From positions 1-17,015 of the forward strand of contig UQKC01000049.1 of NCBI GenBank assembly GCA_900541495.1: a stretch of 17,015 nucleotides of DNA, read 5' to 3'. Positions 1 to 8,200 of the stretch are shown one piece after another (position 1 is the first letter of the stretch; each line of letters begins with the position of its first letter). Below the pieces are notes generated by a model, which searched no databases, was not told the origin of the DNA, and worked only from the letters and a program-made list of their open reading frames with translations. The stretch comes from an uncultured Ruminococcus sp. GTDB taxonomy: Bacteria > Bacillota > Clostridia > Oscillospirales > Ruminococcaceae. The translations under genes were made by a program, and so were the position numbers.

Positions 1-53
1 GCATGCGGCTGTTAACCGCAGGGTCGTAAGTTCGAGTCTTACTTGGGGAGCCA
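1..53 (+). tRNA. tRNA-Asn (anticodon GTT), 5' end cut by window edge
   Basis: The anticodon stem TGCGG/CCGCA (4-8 with 16-20) encloses the loop CTGTTAA, giving anticodon GTT at 11-13. The T arm is GTAAG-TTCGAGT-CTTAC (26-42). The acceptor 3' strand is TTGGGGA, then discriminator G and an encoded CCA at 51-53. The D arm and the 5' acceptor strand lie outside the window. The gene points toward the prophage, and its 3' end is a typical integrase target, so this may be the host gene at the phage junction or a tRNA restored by the attachment site. Confidence 0.95.
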
Positions 54-125
54 AAGCCGACACATACAAACTGTTTTGATAGTAAAAGGTTGTATGGTTG
101 TCACAAAAGTCCGTTTTTAACGGTT

Positions 126-160
126 ATCTCGCAGAGTGGTTTCATTCTGCGAGATTTTTG
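126..160 (+). terminator. Rho-independent terminator after tRNA-Asn
   Basis: A 10-bp perfect stem ATCTCGCAGA (126-135) / TCTGCGAGAT (146-155) has a 10-nt loop and runs into TTTTTG on the plus strand. It is placed to end the tRNA transcript and faces the phage operon terminator 12 nt further on. Confidence 0.85.
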
Positions 161-167
161 TTTATAT

Positions 168-208
168 ACAAAAACCTCCCACTCCGAAAATATCAGAGTG
201 GGAGGTTT
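168..208 (-). terminator. Rho-independent terminator of the phage late/lysis operon
   Basis: A 13-bp perfect stem joins 172-184 and 196-208 with an 11-nt loop. Read on the minus strand it ends in GGAGGTTTTTG, so it terminates transcription leaving the holin gene, whose stop codon is 8 nt upstream. The plus-strand reading has only TTTGC after the stem, so the polarity is minus. Confidence 0.88.
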
Positions 209-216
209 GCTTTCAT

Positions 217-654
217 TTATGTGTTGTGATCGTTTCGATTTTTCAGAACATCAATAGCCTTGGTAAGCACCCGCTGAACGCCCTCGGGCAATATTCCCAT
301 AAGTCCCGCTGTTTCCATAATTGATATCGCTTCGGCAACGCAGAACGCTATAACGACTGCATTTCTCACGAAATTGAGGTCGGCGATCACGTCTATGTAG
401 TGCGACATTACAACAATGAGCAATGTGCATACCTTTTTCACAAGGCCTTTCCAACAAGCCGCTGATGAGAGCGCACCGTTCGCCGATTTATTCGACTTAC
501 CGAAAACCATTGCGCAGAGCAGACCCATAACGAAGTCAATTGCCATAAATATAATGAGCGTAAGGACTGCATCGTCCCAACCTCCGAGAGCTTCGGCAAT
601 TGTCGCTCCTATCACACCTACCGCACTGCATACAGCTATCATTTTTTCGTTCAT
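217..654 (-). CDS. Phage holin, Phage_holin_4 / TcdE-like family
   Basis: This small membrane protein of 145 residues should form the lesion that lets the neighbouring amidase reach peptidoglycan and so times lysis. Hydrophobic segments lie at about 5-22, 28-50, 73-90 and 97-115. The middle carries the signature of the toxin-secretion/phage-lysis holin family: an Asp in the second helix (MAIDFVMG), a Ser/Gly-rich stretch (GALSSAACWKG), a double Lys (LVKK), and a helix ending HYID. The C-terminus is charged (KNRNDHNT), as usual for holins. I start at ATG 654 because AGGAGG at 661-666 sits 6 nt upstream; the longer reading frame from 681 would translate the Shine-Dalgarno itself. It is the last phage gene before the terminator. 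Confidence 0.9.
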   Translation of the reverse strand: MNEKMIAVCSAVGVIGATIAEALGGWDDAVLTLIIFMAIDFVMGLLCAMVFGKSNKSANGALSSAACWKGLVKKVCTLLIVVMSHYIDVIADLNFVRNAVVIAFCVAEAISIMETAGLMGILPEGVQRVLTKAIDVLKNRNDHNT

Positions 655-660
655 CTTATA

Positions 661-666
661 CCTCCT
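661..666 (-). promoter_or_regulatory. Shine-Dalgarno that fixes the holin start
   Basis: AGGAGG on the minus strand lies 6 nt before ATG 652-654. It overlaps the last codons and stop of the amidase gene (stop at 665-667), so amidase and holin translation are coupled. Confidence 0.8.
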
Positions 667-1402
667 AAACTCTTTTAACATACTTCGTCCCGATATTTAC
701 CCAACCAAGACCACTTTTCAGCTTCCCCCAAGTTGCGGAGCTGACCGCTGTTGTTTCAACAATGGTGTAAATCTCGCCCTTGTGTATAACACCAACGATC
801 GGATTTTTCACACCTGCCGCCTTGCGGACATTGAGCGCATCGTCTAAAATCTTTACTTTAAACGATGCTTTCTGCTCTGCTGCATCGGTAGAACCGCCCA
901 TTTTCTGTGAAACCAAAGCCTTGAACCCTGCCCAACGAGCGTTTGCAACAGCCTCCGATTGATATTTCGTAGGCACGAACCAAAGCGGACACTGTTTGCC
1001 CGTCACATCATAATGCCGTATAAGGTCATCGACCGACAAACCATACTTTTTTAGCAAATAAGCGCAAAGTTCAGCCGCCGAATCGGTCGTAGCATCGGTA
1101 AATTTGCCCGTTGCATCGGGGTGACAGCACTCTATGCTGATACTGTATGTGTTAGCCGAGTTCGAGCAGTAAGCAACTTCTTTTTCTGGAACACAGCGCA
1201 GTATTTCACCCCCCAAGCCTATGATGTAGTGTGAGGAAACATATCTCCCACCGTTCTTTTGATTTTCAAAGTAGTTTCTGTTAGCCATAGCCGAGCTTTT
1301 CGGATTCCCAACATAGTGCAGAACCACTTTTTTCACACTTTTAAGCTGTATCTGCGGTCGGGAATACTTGTTCGGCGTAAGCAAAGCATCAGTTATCTTC
1401 AT
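665..1402 (-). CDS. Endolysin: N-acetylmuramoyl-L-alanine amidase with C-terminal SH3b domain
   Basis: The 245-residue lysin should cleave the amide bond between MurNAc and L-alanine at the end of infection. Residues ~20-145 form an Amidase_2 / T7-lysozyme-like domain. Visible motifs are VVLHYVGN (H29), SSHYIIG (H58), SIE (E91), IRHYDVTGKQCP (H130, K136, C138); H29, H130 and C138 are the expected zinc ligands. A Ser/Gly/Ala linker (~167-180) leads to an SH3-like wall-binding domain (~181-245) with the typical LNVRKAAG start and GLGWVNIG end. There is no signal peptide, so export depends on the adjacent holin. The ATG at 1402 has AGGAGG six bases upstream; a TTG at 1420 would place that site inside the gene. 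Confidence 0.95.
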   Translation of the reverse strand: MKITDALLTPNKYSRPQIQLKSVKKVVLHYVGNPKSSAMANRNYFENQKNGGRYVSSHYIIGLGGEILRCVPEKEVAYCSNSANTYSISIECCHPDATGKFTDATTDSAAELCAYLLKKYGLSVDDLIRHYDVTGKQCPLWFVPTKYQSEAVANARWAGFKALVSQKMGGSTDAAEQKASFKVKILDDALNVRKAAGVKNPIVGVIHKGEIYTIVETTAVSSATWGKLKSGLGWVNIGTKYVKRV

Positions 1403-1408
1403 TTTCTG

Positions 1409-1414
1409 CCTCCT
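1409..1414 (-). promoter_or_regulatory. Shine-Dalgarno that fixes the amidase start
   Basis: AGGAGG on the minus strand is 6 nt before ATG 1400-1402 and overlaps the TAG stop (1413-1415) of the preceding gene. This argues for the ATG start rather than the TTG at 1418-1420. Confidence 0.8.
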
Positions 1415-2093
1415 ATTCAACAGGAAATGCGAAACAGGGCAGGGTACTTGAACCGCCAGTTGAAACTACCTTATACGGCTTTCCGCCAAAGCTTACATAG
1501 GTGTTGGCTTCAAGAAATGACGTAGCTGAGATCATTTTATACAGTTCTACAAACTCCGTATCAGCAACTATCGCAGGCATTTTTACAGCCGTAAACAGGG
1601 AATTGTTTGAAACAACCGCTCCGCAGGTCACATCGACCGAACCGTTTTTGTGATACATTGTTTCAAGCTGAAAAATGTACCAGTCCCCCGATGCATCCTT
1701 AGCTGCGACCATTTTGCAGCTTTTCTCCGTGCCGATGCGAAAATATATCGCATTGCCGCTTTTTGACTTCTGATAATATATTTTTATTTCCGTGTTATAA
1801 GCCGTGAGTATTCCGTCAGTATAGCTGGTGCTGCTTGCCTTTTTGATTGCTCTGCCTGTATAATATGGTACTATTCCATTGCCCGTATAGCTGCCGCTTA
1901 CCTGTACAGCTGCAAAGCCTACCGTCTTTTTACTATCCAGCCAGTAAATGTTTCCCGTTGTACCCGAATACGCCGTGTATTCTTCCTCCACGGTCAGTCC
2001 AAGCACATTTTTAAGAAATTCTCCATACTGCGCTGCTCTTGCCGCATGGCTTTCTGCCGCAGGTATCGTATATACAGATTCCGATAAAATCAT
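1413..2093 (-). CDS. Unrecognised tail-associated protein upstream of endolysin
   Basis: I do not recognise this 226-residue protein. It has no signal peptide, transmembrane segment or nucleotide-binding motif. The N-terminus (~1-35) looks helical, with Ala-rich ESHAARAAQYGEFLKNVLG. The rest is rich in Tyr, Ser, Thr and Gly and in short hydrophobic alternations such as TEIKIYYQK and NAIYFRIG, suggesting a beta-rich structural protein. It starts 2 nt after the previous gene and has an AGGAGG site (GAGGAGGTTTAAAA before ATG). Its place between fibre-like genes and the endolysin suggests a baseplate or fibre accessory protein, but that is positional inference only. Confidence 0.6.
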   Translation of the reverse strand: MILSESVYTIPAAESHAARAAQYGEFLKNVLGLTVEEEYTAYSGTTGNIYWLDSKKTVGFAAVQVSGSYTGNGIVPYYTGRAIKKASSTSYTDGILTAYNTEIKIYYQKSKSGNAIYFRIGTEKSCKMVAAKDASGDWYIFQLETMYHKNGSVDVTCGAVVSNNSLFTAVKMPAIVADTEFVELYKMISATSFLEANTYVSFGGKPYKVVSTGGSSTLPCFAFPVE

Positions 2094-2095
2094 TT

Positions 2096-2470
2096 TTAAA
2101 CCTCCTCATAAATATTACCGCAAAGCACCTCATTTGTAGATGCCGCACCCTGATAGATGCCAATGGATATCAGCCCATTACCGCCACCCCCTTTCTGTGC
2201 CGACTTAAAAGGGCAGGCAGCAATAGCCGATGCAACGACCTGCACCTTGCCCTCGCCGAGGAGAGTGATGCCATCATTGCCCACACCACCCGAAATGCGG
2301 AGCTGTGAGCCTGCCGCAACGGTGTAAGTCCCGTCTGCATCAGCCTCGGGAACTCCGACCGATGCGTAAACATCAGATGCGGACTTGTTGTCGATCCAGT
2401 AGTACGGATATGCTCCCTCAAACGTGATTTTCTGCGGCGTGTCTGCCACAAGTGTTACTGTTTTTACCAT
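2096..2470 (-). CDS. Small Gly-rich tail-fibre-associated protein, function unknown
   Basis: The product has 124 residues. It begins with an apparent beta-sandwich segment (TPQKITFEGAYPYYWIDN) and a GTYTVAAGSQLRISGG stretch of the type common in small phage fibre and baseplate accessory proteins. A glycine run (KGGGGNG) at about 93-99 separates it from a short C-terminal part. There is no membrane segment. The start has AAGGAGG immediately after the upstream stop, and its own 3' end supplies the Shine-Dalgarno of the next gene (GAGGAGGTT), so translation of the two is coupled. The assignment to the tail rests on position and composition. Confidence 0.6.
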   Translation of the reverse strand: MVKTVTLVADTPQKITFEGAYPYYWIDNKSASDVYASVGVPEADADGTYTVAAGSQLRISGGVGNDGITLLGEGKVQVVASAIAACPFKSAQKGGGGNGLISIGIYQGAASTNEVLCGNIYEEV

Positions 2471-2482
2471 TGATTTTCCTCC

Positions 2483-3418
2483 TTATTGTGGTTTAGGATA
2501 AAGCTGCGGACAATTCTCAAACTTATTTCCGTTAAGGTTGCAGCCGTCTGCAAGCACAAGCGACTGCAAGCTGTAACAACTGCTGAATTCATCAGCCGCT
2601 ATTGCTGTGAGCTTCGGTGCGTTAATAGATTTTAGGGAGTAGCAGTTAGTTTTAAATGCTGCCCCGTTCTCTGATTCTGCCGACGGCATATCAACGCTTT
2701 TGAGGGCATAACAGCCGCTGAACATACTTGATGGGATGATCTTTAGATTTTTCAGCCCGTCCACTTTTTCAAGTGCGAAGCAATTCTGAAAAGTTGCTTC
2801 GCCGAAGCTTTCGGGTGGCGTACCGATTTTTAGTTTCTTCAAAGCTCTGAAGCTTTCAAACTTTGGAGCACTGTTTTTTACTGCACCCATAAATTCAAGG
2901 TACACAAGGTGCTTACCATAATATGAGCTTGAAATCGGCACAGTACCCATGTCAAGCTGTACATCACAGCCTACCTTTATCGCTCTTATGCATCGGCAAT
3001 GTCCGCCGTTTGCTGTGTAATCGCCCTTGTAGCCCTCAATGATGTGTCCTACCATAAAAGCAGCATTTGCGCCATTAGCATTGAGATATACCTCATTACC
3101 TGCCGCCGTAATCGTGATGATATATTGTCCTGCAACCTGATAGACATGATACACATTATAGCCATATCCTGCAGGATAATCGTATGTGTACCCATCATCC
3201 CCGTAATTAATAGTACCACCATCATAATTCTGCCCGTACAGTCCAATTATCGGCGCAACATCACCTGCATCGGCTTCAACGTACATAATGACTTGATTCG
3301 GCTCGGGGGCGGGAATATCGAGCCAATGTGAAGGGAAAGTCCATTCGCCGCTCCCACCTCCGCCGAACTTCTTTTTCGCAACTGCAATACCTGCCGCAAA
3401 GCCTGCCGCGAAGCTCAT
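2483..3418 (-). CDS. Fibre-like protein with BspA-type leucine-rich repeats (candidate receptor-binding protein)
   Basis: The 311-residue protein begins with a short Ala/Gly-rich hydrophobic segment (MSFAAGFAAGIAVAKKK) and a Gly hinge (GGGGSG at 19-24). Residues ~42-105 look like a PKD/Ig-type beta domain, with NVYHVYQVAGQYIITITA as its last strands. From about 185 to 305 there are degenerate BspA/LRR_5 repeats with the core F-x-x-C-Y-x-L-x-S/K-V: FQNCFALEKV, FSGCYALKSV, FKTNCYSLKSI, FSSCYSLQSL, FENCPQLYP. Such repeats often mediate binding to surfaces. Between the hub-like and lysis genes it is a plausible receptor-binding or adhesion protein. I use ATG 3418, one base after the upstream stop and with GGTGG before it; a start at 3496 would overlap the upstream gene by 77 nt. 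Confidence 0.8.
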   Translation of the reverse strand: MSFAAGFAAGIAVAKKKFGGGGSGEWTFPSHWLDIPAPEPNQVIMYVEADAGDVAPIIGLYGQNYDGGTINYGDDGYTYDYPAGYGYNVYHVYQVAGQYIITITAAGNEVYLNANGANAAFMVGHIIEGYKGDYTANGGHCRCIRAIKVGCDVQLDMGTVPISSSYYGKHLVYLEFMGAVKNSAPKFESFRALKKLKIGTPPESFGEATFQNCFALEKVDGLKNLKIIPSSMFSGCYALKSVDMPSAESENGAAFKTNCYSLKSINAPKLTAIAADEFSSCYSLQSLVLADGCNLNGNKFENCPQLYPKPQ

Positions 3419-3419
3419 A

Positions 3420-4727
3420 TTAACCACCGTCCTTTTCTTTGAGCGTGACATTGTCGCCGTTCCATTCCATTTCATATTCAATGCTCGTATCGTCATAATT
3501 CGTTGTAAATCCGCTTAAATCAGACTTCAACGCTATCCCGGGGAGCTTTTTGGAAACAAGCGCACCGCTGTATTCGGTGACGCCGCCTTTGCCGGGAGTA
3601 AACCCATACCGCTCACTTTTTCTTGAACCTTCCGATTCGGAGCTTTCCTGCCAAACAAACATCAGACCGTCCTTGCTGTCAATAGACGTTCCGCCATATA
3701 CGGAATTTGCCTTGACCCTTGCTTCAAGCTTCCTTTCCGCCGAATTTTTGTAGTCAGCGAACGACATCTGCATTGATTGAGCGCCGAGAGCTGCAACAAT
3801 GTGATTTTTTGTGTATCTTACGTCAATTTTCCGAACCGTCAGCTCTCCGCCGCCTGTCATGAACAGAGAATTAAGGTCGGGCGTTTGAGGAACGACAACA
3901 TCTTCGCAGCTCCACCCTTTATAGGAATGCAGCATAAAGTCAGCCGCCGACCTGCAGGCAGCTTCTCCGAAGAGATAATCTCCTTCAAGCGTTTCGGTTT
4001 CGTACCACGGCGCAGGCTCTCTGCCGAATACGTAAACATCACCGCTTTCGCTGTCCGTTGCAACCACTTTTGTTATGGCTCTTTCCGACTGCGTGAAGAT
4101 CTCGCTGATGCGATCGAGATCTGTTCCGTCAACCGAATCGGAGCTTTCGCCGTAAACGTTAAGCTCAAGATAGCCCGACGGCTGTATGCAGAAATATCCT
4201 CCGTAAAGCTTGGAAGCCTCCTCGATGATCCTGTTGCAGCCTTTCCCTTCAAATTCGCTTAAATACAGCTCCATTCCGGACGATTTGCCGTAGCTGAAGG
4301 GCACATCAAACAGCCCGAATGCATCCCCGACAACCTCGTCCATTTTGTATTTGAGCGACTTTCCGTCAGCCCCCTTATCTATATATCCGTCCTTGTAGAA
4401 CGGTATGCTCGAATTTATAGTCTTGGTCGAAGCTGTGATAGACAGAACATTCTTTGAAACAACGGACGCCGATGTCAGAACAAGTCCGCAGCTTAACTCC
4501 GAAAAGCTCACCTGCATATTCGGAGTTAAATTCTGCAGCACATTTTCTGCATTTTCGGCATAAGCCCTGCAGCTGAACTGTCCGGTCGTCAAGCCGTACA
4601 TTCCGTAGTTCGGCGCAGCTATGGAATAACGCATATCGGCAAGATGATCCTCGTCAAAAATATACTGATTTTCCCCAAGTGTAAGCTTGTATGCCTTGCC
4701 CTTGTGCATCAGCTCTGTATCATCCAA
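3420..4727 (-). CDS. Tail-tip / baseplate hub-like protein (Tal position)
   Basis: This 435-residue protein lies two genes downstream of the tape measure, where siphoviruses encode the tail-associated (Tal/hub) protein that caps the tube and contacts the fibres. I see no peptidase or lysozyme motif in it. The first ~100 residues look beta-rich (QVSFSELSCGLVLTSASVV, VLSITAST). A middle helical section (EVVGDAFGLFDVPFS, CNRIIEEASKLYGGYF) is of the type seen in hub domains that insert into the tube. It ends with a charged region (QESSESEGSRKSERYGF). The frame opens with TTG at 4727, one base after the previous TAG; ATG at 4709 is an alternative. Neither has a strong Shine-Dalgarno, so translational coupling is likely. 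The role is mainly positional. Confidence 0.65.
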   Translation of the reverse strand: MDDTELMHKGKAYKLTLGENQYIFDEDHLADMRYSIAAPNYGMYGLTTGQFSCRAYAENAENVLQNLTPNMQVSFSELSCGLVLTSASVVSKNVLSITASTKTINSSIPFYKDGYIDKGADGKSLKYKMDEVVGDAFGLFDVPFSYGKSSGMELYLSEFEGKGCNRIIEEASKLYGGYFCIQPSGYLELNVYGESSDSVDGTDLDRISEIFTQSERAITKVVATDSESGDVYVFGREPAPWYETETLEGDYLFGEAACRSAADFMLHSYKGWSCEDVVVPQTPDLNSLFMTGGGELTVRKIDVRYTKNHIVAALGAQSMQMSFADYKNSAERKLEARVKANSVYGGTSIDSKDGLMFVWQESSESEGSRKSERYGFTPGKGGVTEYSGALVSKKLPGIALKSDLSGFTTNYDDTSIEYEMEWNGDNVTLKEKDGG

Positions 4728-4728
4728 G

Positions 4729-5211
4729 CTAAAGACCGTCGAAACGTATCTCGGGGCAGCTTGCGTTTATCTGCATATTGTAGGTGTTGTCTGCCTCGTT
4801 GTAAATCTCCGCAGTTATTGTAGGAAAATCAAACGGAGCAGAATTGAGCAGGGGAGCAGCGTATGTTATCGTAAGCTTCGCCGTGCCTACAGCTTTTGCC
4901 GCAAGCTGCATCGCCTTTGCGCATATCTCACCGGGGACTTCTTCAAGGAACGCCGATATCGCAACCGATTTACCTATAACGATGCGGTCGTTCTCGCTCG
5001 GAGCTTCTCCCGTTGGCGTATCGAAAAACTTCTTTCCCGATACAGCCGTGAACAATTCCTTTCCCTCGGCTGATATGTACCCTGCCGCCGAAGAAGTGCT
5101 GTCATAAACGGGTGCTTCGGTCACGCTGTAAGAACCGTCGATAATGAATTCGGATAGGTCAACAGCGTCATCACCCGAACCGAACCTTAAGATCGGAGCT
5201 AATTCGTTCAT
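4729..5211 (-). CDS. Distal-tail-like protein downstream of tape measure
   Basis: The 160-residue product occupies the position of the distal tail protein (Dit), directly after the tape measure gene. Its N-terminus (VDLSEFIIDGSYSVTEAPVYDS) fits the tail-tip proteins that begin with a GSYSV...PVY beta segment. It continues with a helix-rich section (GEICAKAMQLAAKAVGTAKLTI) and ends in further beta strands. It is shorter than a classical Dit (about 250 residues), so it may be only the tube-binding domain. Start and tape measure stop share one base (TAATG), and the Shine-Dalgarno GAAGGTGG lies in the tape measure 3' end. Dit identity is not proven by sequence. Confidence 0.65.
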   Translation of the reverse strand: MNELAPILRFGSGDDAVDLSEFIIDGSYSVTEAPVYDSTSSAAGYISAEGKELFTAVSGKKFFDTPTGEAPSENDRIVIGKSVAISAFLEEVPGEICAKAMQLAAKAVGTAKLTITYAAPLLNSAPFDFPTITAEIYNEADNTYNMQINASCPEIRFDGL

Positions 5212-8200
5212 TAATTACCACCTTCTATATCAATGTTTTTCTGATGCTCGGTAACGAGCTTTGCAACTTCCTTTCCGTCCATGGTGAGTGATATGTCAAT
5301 CGGTATTACCGCAGACAGCTTTCCTGCGCTTGCGGTGCGCCCGTAAACGGTCGATGACGAAGCCGATGAACCCGAAGAAACAGAAGTGCCCGATACAGCG
5401 GCTGTGGAAACGCTTGACTGCTTTACCGCAACAGCACCGTCTATAAGCTCACGCAATTCGGGAAGAGCATTGAACAACGCCTCCTGAATTGTGTTCTGAT
5501 TGGCGCTTATGCCCTCTGCAAGTGCCTCCGCATAGCTTTTTCCGGCTTCGACAAAATCATCGTAGCCTGATGCGGTGACTTCCGCTGCAATTTCGTTTCC
5601 AAGCTTTTCAAACTCTGCATAGTCCGAGGTAAGCCCGTTTAATTCGTCCGCACCGAGCCTGTCAAGCTGATTTGCGAATACAAGAGCCTCCTCGGGATCC
5701 ATTCCGATAAGCTCCTGCAGCATTGATTTCGGCACTCCCTTGTCAGCAAGGGATTTTATCCTTTCAAGCAGAGTTTTTCGGGCTTCAACCTTTTTTCCGT
5801 AATCGCTTATGCCGTAGGTTTTTGTAACATCTCCGCTCCGCTTGTCCGTTTCGGAGGTCACGCTGAACGTGTCCGCTTTGTTAAGACTTGCACTTAAATT
5901 TGCCGCCTCTGAAACAATGTTCTCAAGCTCGCTGTGCTTCTGTGAGGTTTCCTCTGCGGCTTTTTCATCATTTTCGGCGATCATCTGCCAGTATCGCGTG
6001 TATTCTGCGCTGCTGTACTTTGCATCGCTTTCAAGCTTTGCCTTGAGTTCGGCTCTGAATTTGTCTTCATCTATCCAACCGCGGGCAAGCCGATACTGCA
6101 AGTCCTCATAGAACTTTTCCATTTCGTCTTCAAGGTCTTCGGCAGTATCTCCGATCTCTCCGGCAGCAGCTTCGCCAACGTCCGAAACTGCGTCCGCCGT
6201 TTCCTCAATATCGTTCAGAAAGCTCTGCAAAGCCTCCTCGTTCTTCTTGCCGTTCTTGTTGTAATAATCGGCAATGGCACTCGATTCGGGCTTGCTATAG
6301 CTGCGCGATGCTCCTTCTGCTTCAAAAAGCCCCTGCCAGGCTGCGAGCATAGCTATTTTCTTGTCGGTAAGATACTTGATGTTTTTTTCGAGCAGAAGAT
6401 CTATTTCGCCCATTCTGTCAGCACCGAACTCTTCGGCGAGTGCTTTATAGGTTTCCTGCGAAAGCTTTGTCGGGTCATATCCGACCTCTTCGCTCGAAAG
6501 CTCGTCCATAGCCGCTTGGTATCTGTCAAGAGCGTCCGAGGTTTCCGAGATCATTCCTTCAAGCTCTGACTCGGTTTTACCGGTATAAAGCTCGGGGCTT
6601 TCTCCGCTGGGCGAAGTATCGAGCGCAAGGAACGCGTTTATCCTTTCGCCTGTTTTCGCAAGCTTATCGGCAACGCTGTCCACGGCTTTTTCATAAGCGT
6701 TCGCAAGATTTTCCATCGTGACGCTTGCCGTATCGTTCCAGTTGTGACCGATAAGACCTTCGGAAATTTCGGTTGCAATAGTGACAGGTACATCAATAAA
6801 TGCTGTTGCCGCCGCATTGATGAGCGCAGAAGCAAGTCCGAACAGTATCTCGGGCGCGCGTTCAATAAAAATCGGGACTGCGTCAACTAAACCGTCGCAT
6901 AACGCTTCTATGATATCTGTCGCACAGTTCAGCAGCTCGTCCACATTGTCAAGTATCGCCGACGCAAGTGACGTAACACACTCCATTGCAGCAGGGATAA
7001 GCTTTGGCAGCGCGCCGATAATGCCGTTTGCGACCGTGGTTATGATACCGAAAGCCGCATTTGTGACAGAATATGTATTTCTTGCAAGGAAATCCCCGAA
7101 CGAAACGAGCATTTTCTCCGCCGTCTGCGCAAGTGTGGGCGTCAGCTCGCTTACGGTATCTACCAGCGTAATAAATACCGCTTCGGCGGAGGACATAATA
7201 ATATCGGCGTTCTCGTTCAAGCCTTCCGCAAGAGAGGTTATAACGTCCGAGCCAACCGAAACTATATTGGGAAGATAGCTTGCGACCGCTCCGACCGCTT
7301 CGCCGAGAACGCTTCCTATCGACTTGGAAAGAGCAGTTACGCCGCCCTCTTCAAAAGCTTCGGAAAGCTTGTTTATGTAGCCGTTTGCAAGCGTTACAAC
7401 GTCTGAAAGCGGCTCTGAAACGCTCTCATAGAAATTAATGCCGAATACCTTTGCCGAGTTTTTCAGTTTTTCAAGCGATGTGTCAAGGCTCTTGGTCATT
7501 ACCGAGTAAGCATTGTCAAGAGCCGTGCTGTTGACCGCCATTTCGTCAAGCGTTTCGTTGAAAAGCTTGGAGCCGTTGCCCGTCAGTACAAGCACCGAGT
7601 TGAGCGCTTCCACCGAGCCGAACAGCTGCGCCATAGCTTCCGAATCGCCGTTTGTAGCGGCTTGAATGTCTGCCATAAAGCCCGACAGACCCTTTGCTTT
7701 GAGCGCAGATGCGGAAAAATCTATCCCCATTTGCTTCGCAGCCTTTGCAGCTCCGTCCGAAGGCGTTATGATGTTTGAGAGTGCCGCCTTAAGCCCCGTC
7801 ATTGCGCTTGCTGTGTTGATACCGTTTGCAGTAAGCGCAGCAACAGCGGAAAGCAGCTCGTCCACAGATACGCCTGCAGCCGAAGCCGTAGGCACAACAT
7901 TACCGATACTTCCTGCAAGCTCACCGAAGGTCGTTTTGCCCTTGTTCTGTGTTACAAGGAACTTGTTTGCAAGACTTTCCGCCTCGCTTGCAGCCATACC
8001 GTAGGAATTGAGAACGGTGGTCAAGCCGTCAACTGCGGTCGTGGTGTCGGTAAAACCGCCCTTTGCCGCCTTTACCGCCGCCGAAACAAGGTCGAGCGCG
8101 TTGGCAGTATCACCCGTCGCGGAAATCGTCTGATAAAGAGCCTCGTTCAGCTCCTCCGCAGCCATTCCCGTGTCGAGTGACATTTCTTTGACCCTTGAAG

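Noticed and set aside
63..96. Inverted repeat CATACAA/TTGTATG downstream of the tRNA as an att core or operator
   Set aside because: Seven base pairs with a 20-nt loop are easily found by chance in AT-rich spacer; nothing else supports a function.
416..847. Plus-strand ORF across holin and amidase
   Set aside because: It overlaps two genes with clear families and Shine-Dalgarno sites on the other strand and lacks a site of its own.
2950..2955. Perfect TTGACA on the minus strand inside the LRR gene
   Set aside because: No -10-like hexamer lies 16-18 bp downstream.
6781..7278. Plus-strand ORF within the tape measure gene
   Set aside because: It is a mirror of the Ala/Ser-rich tape measure codons; the low-complexity Ser/Ala product is what an antisense frame of such a gene gives.
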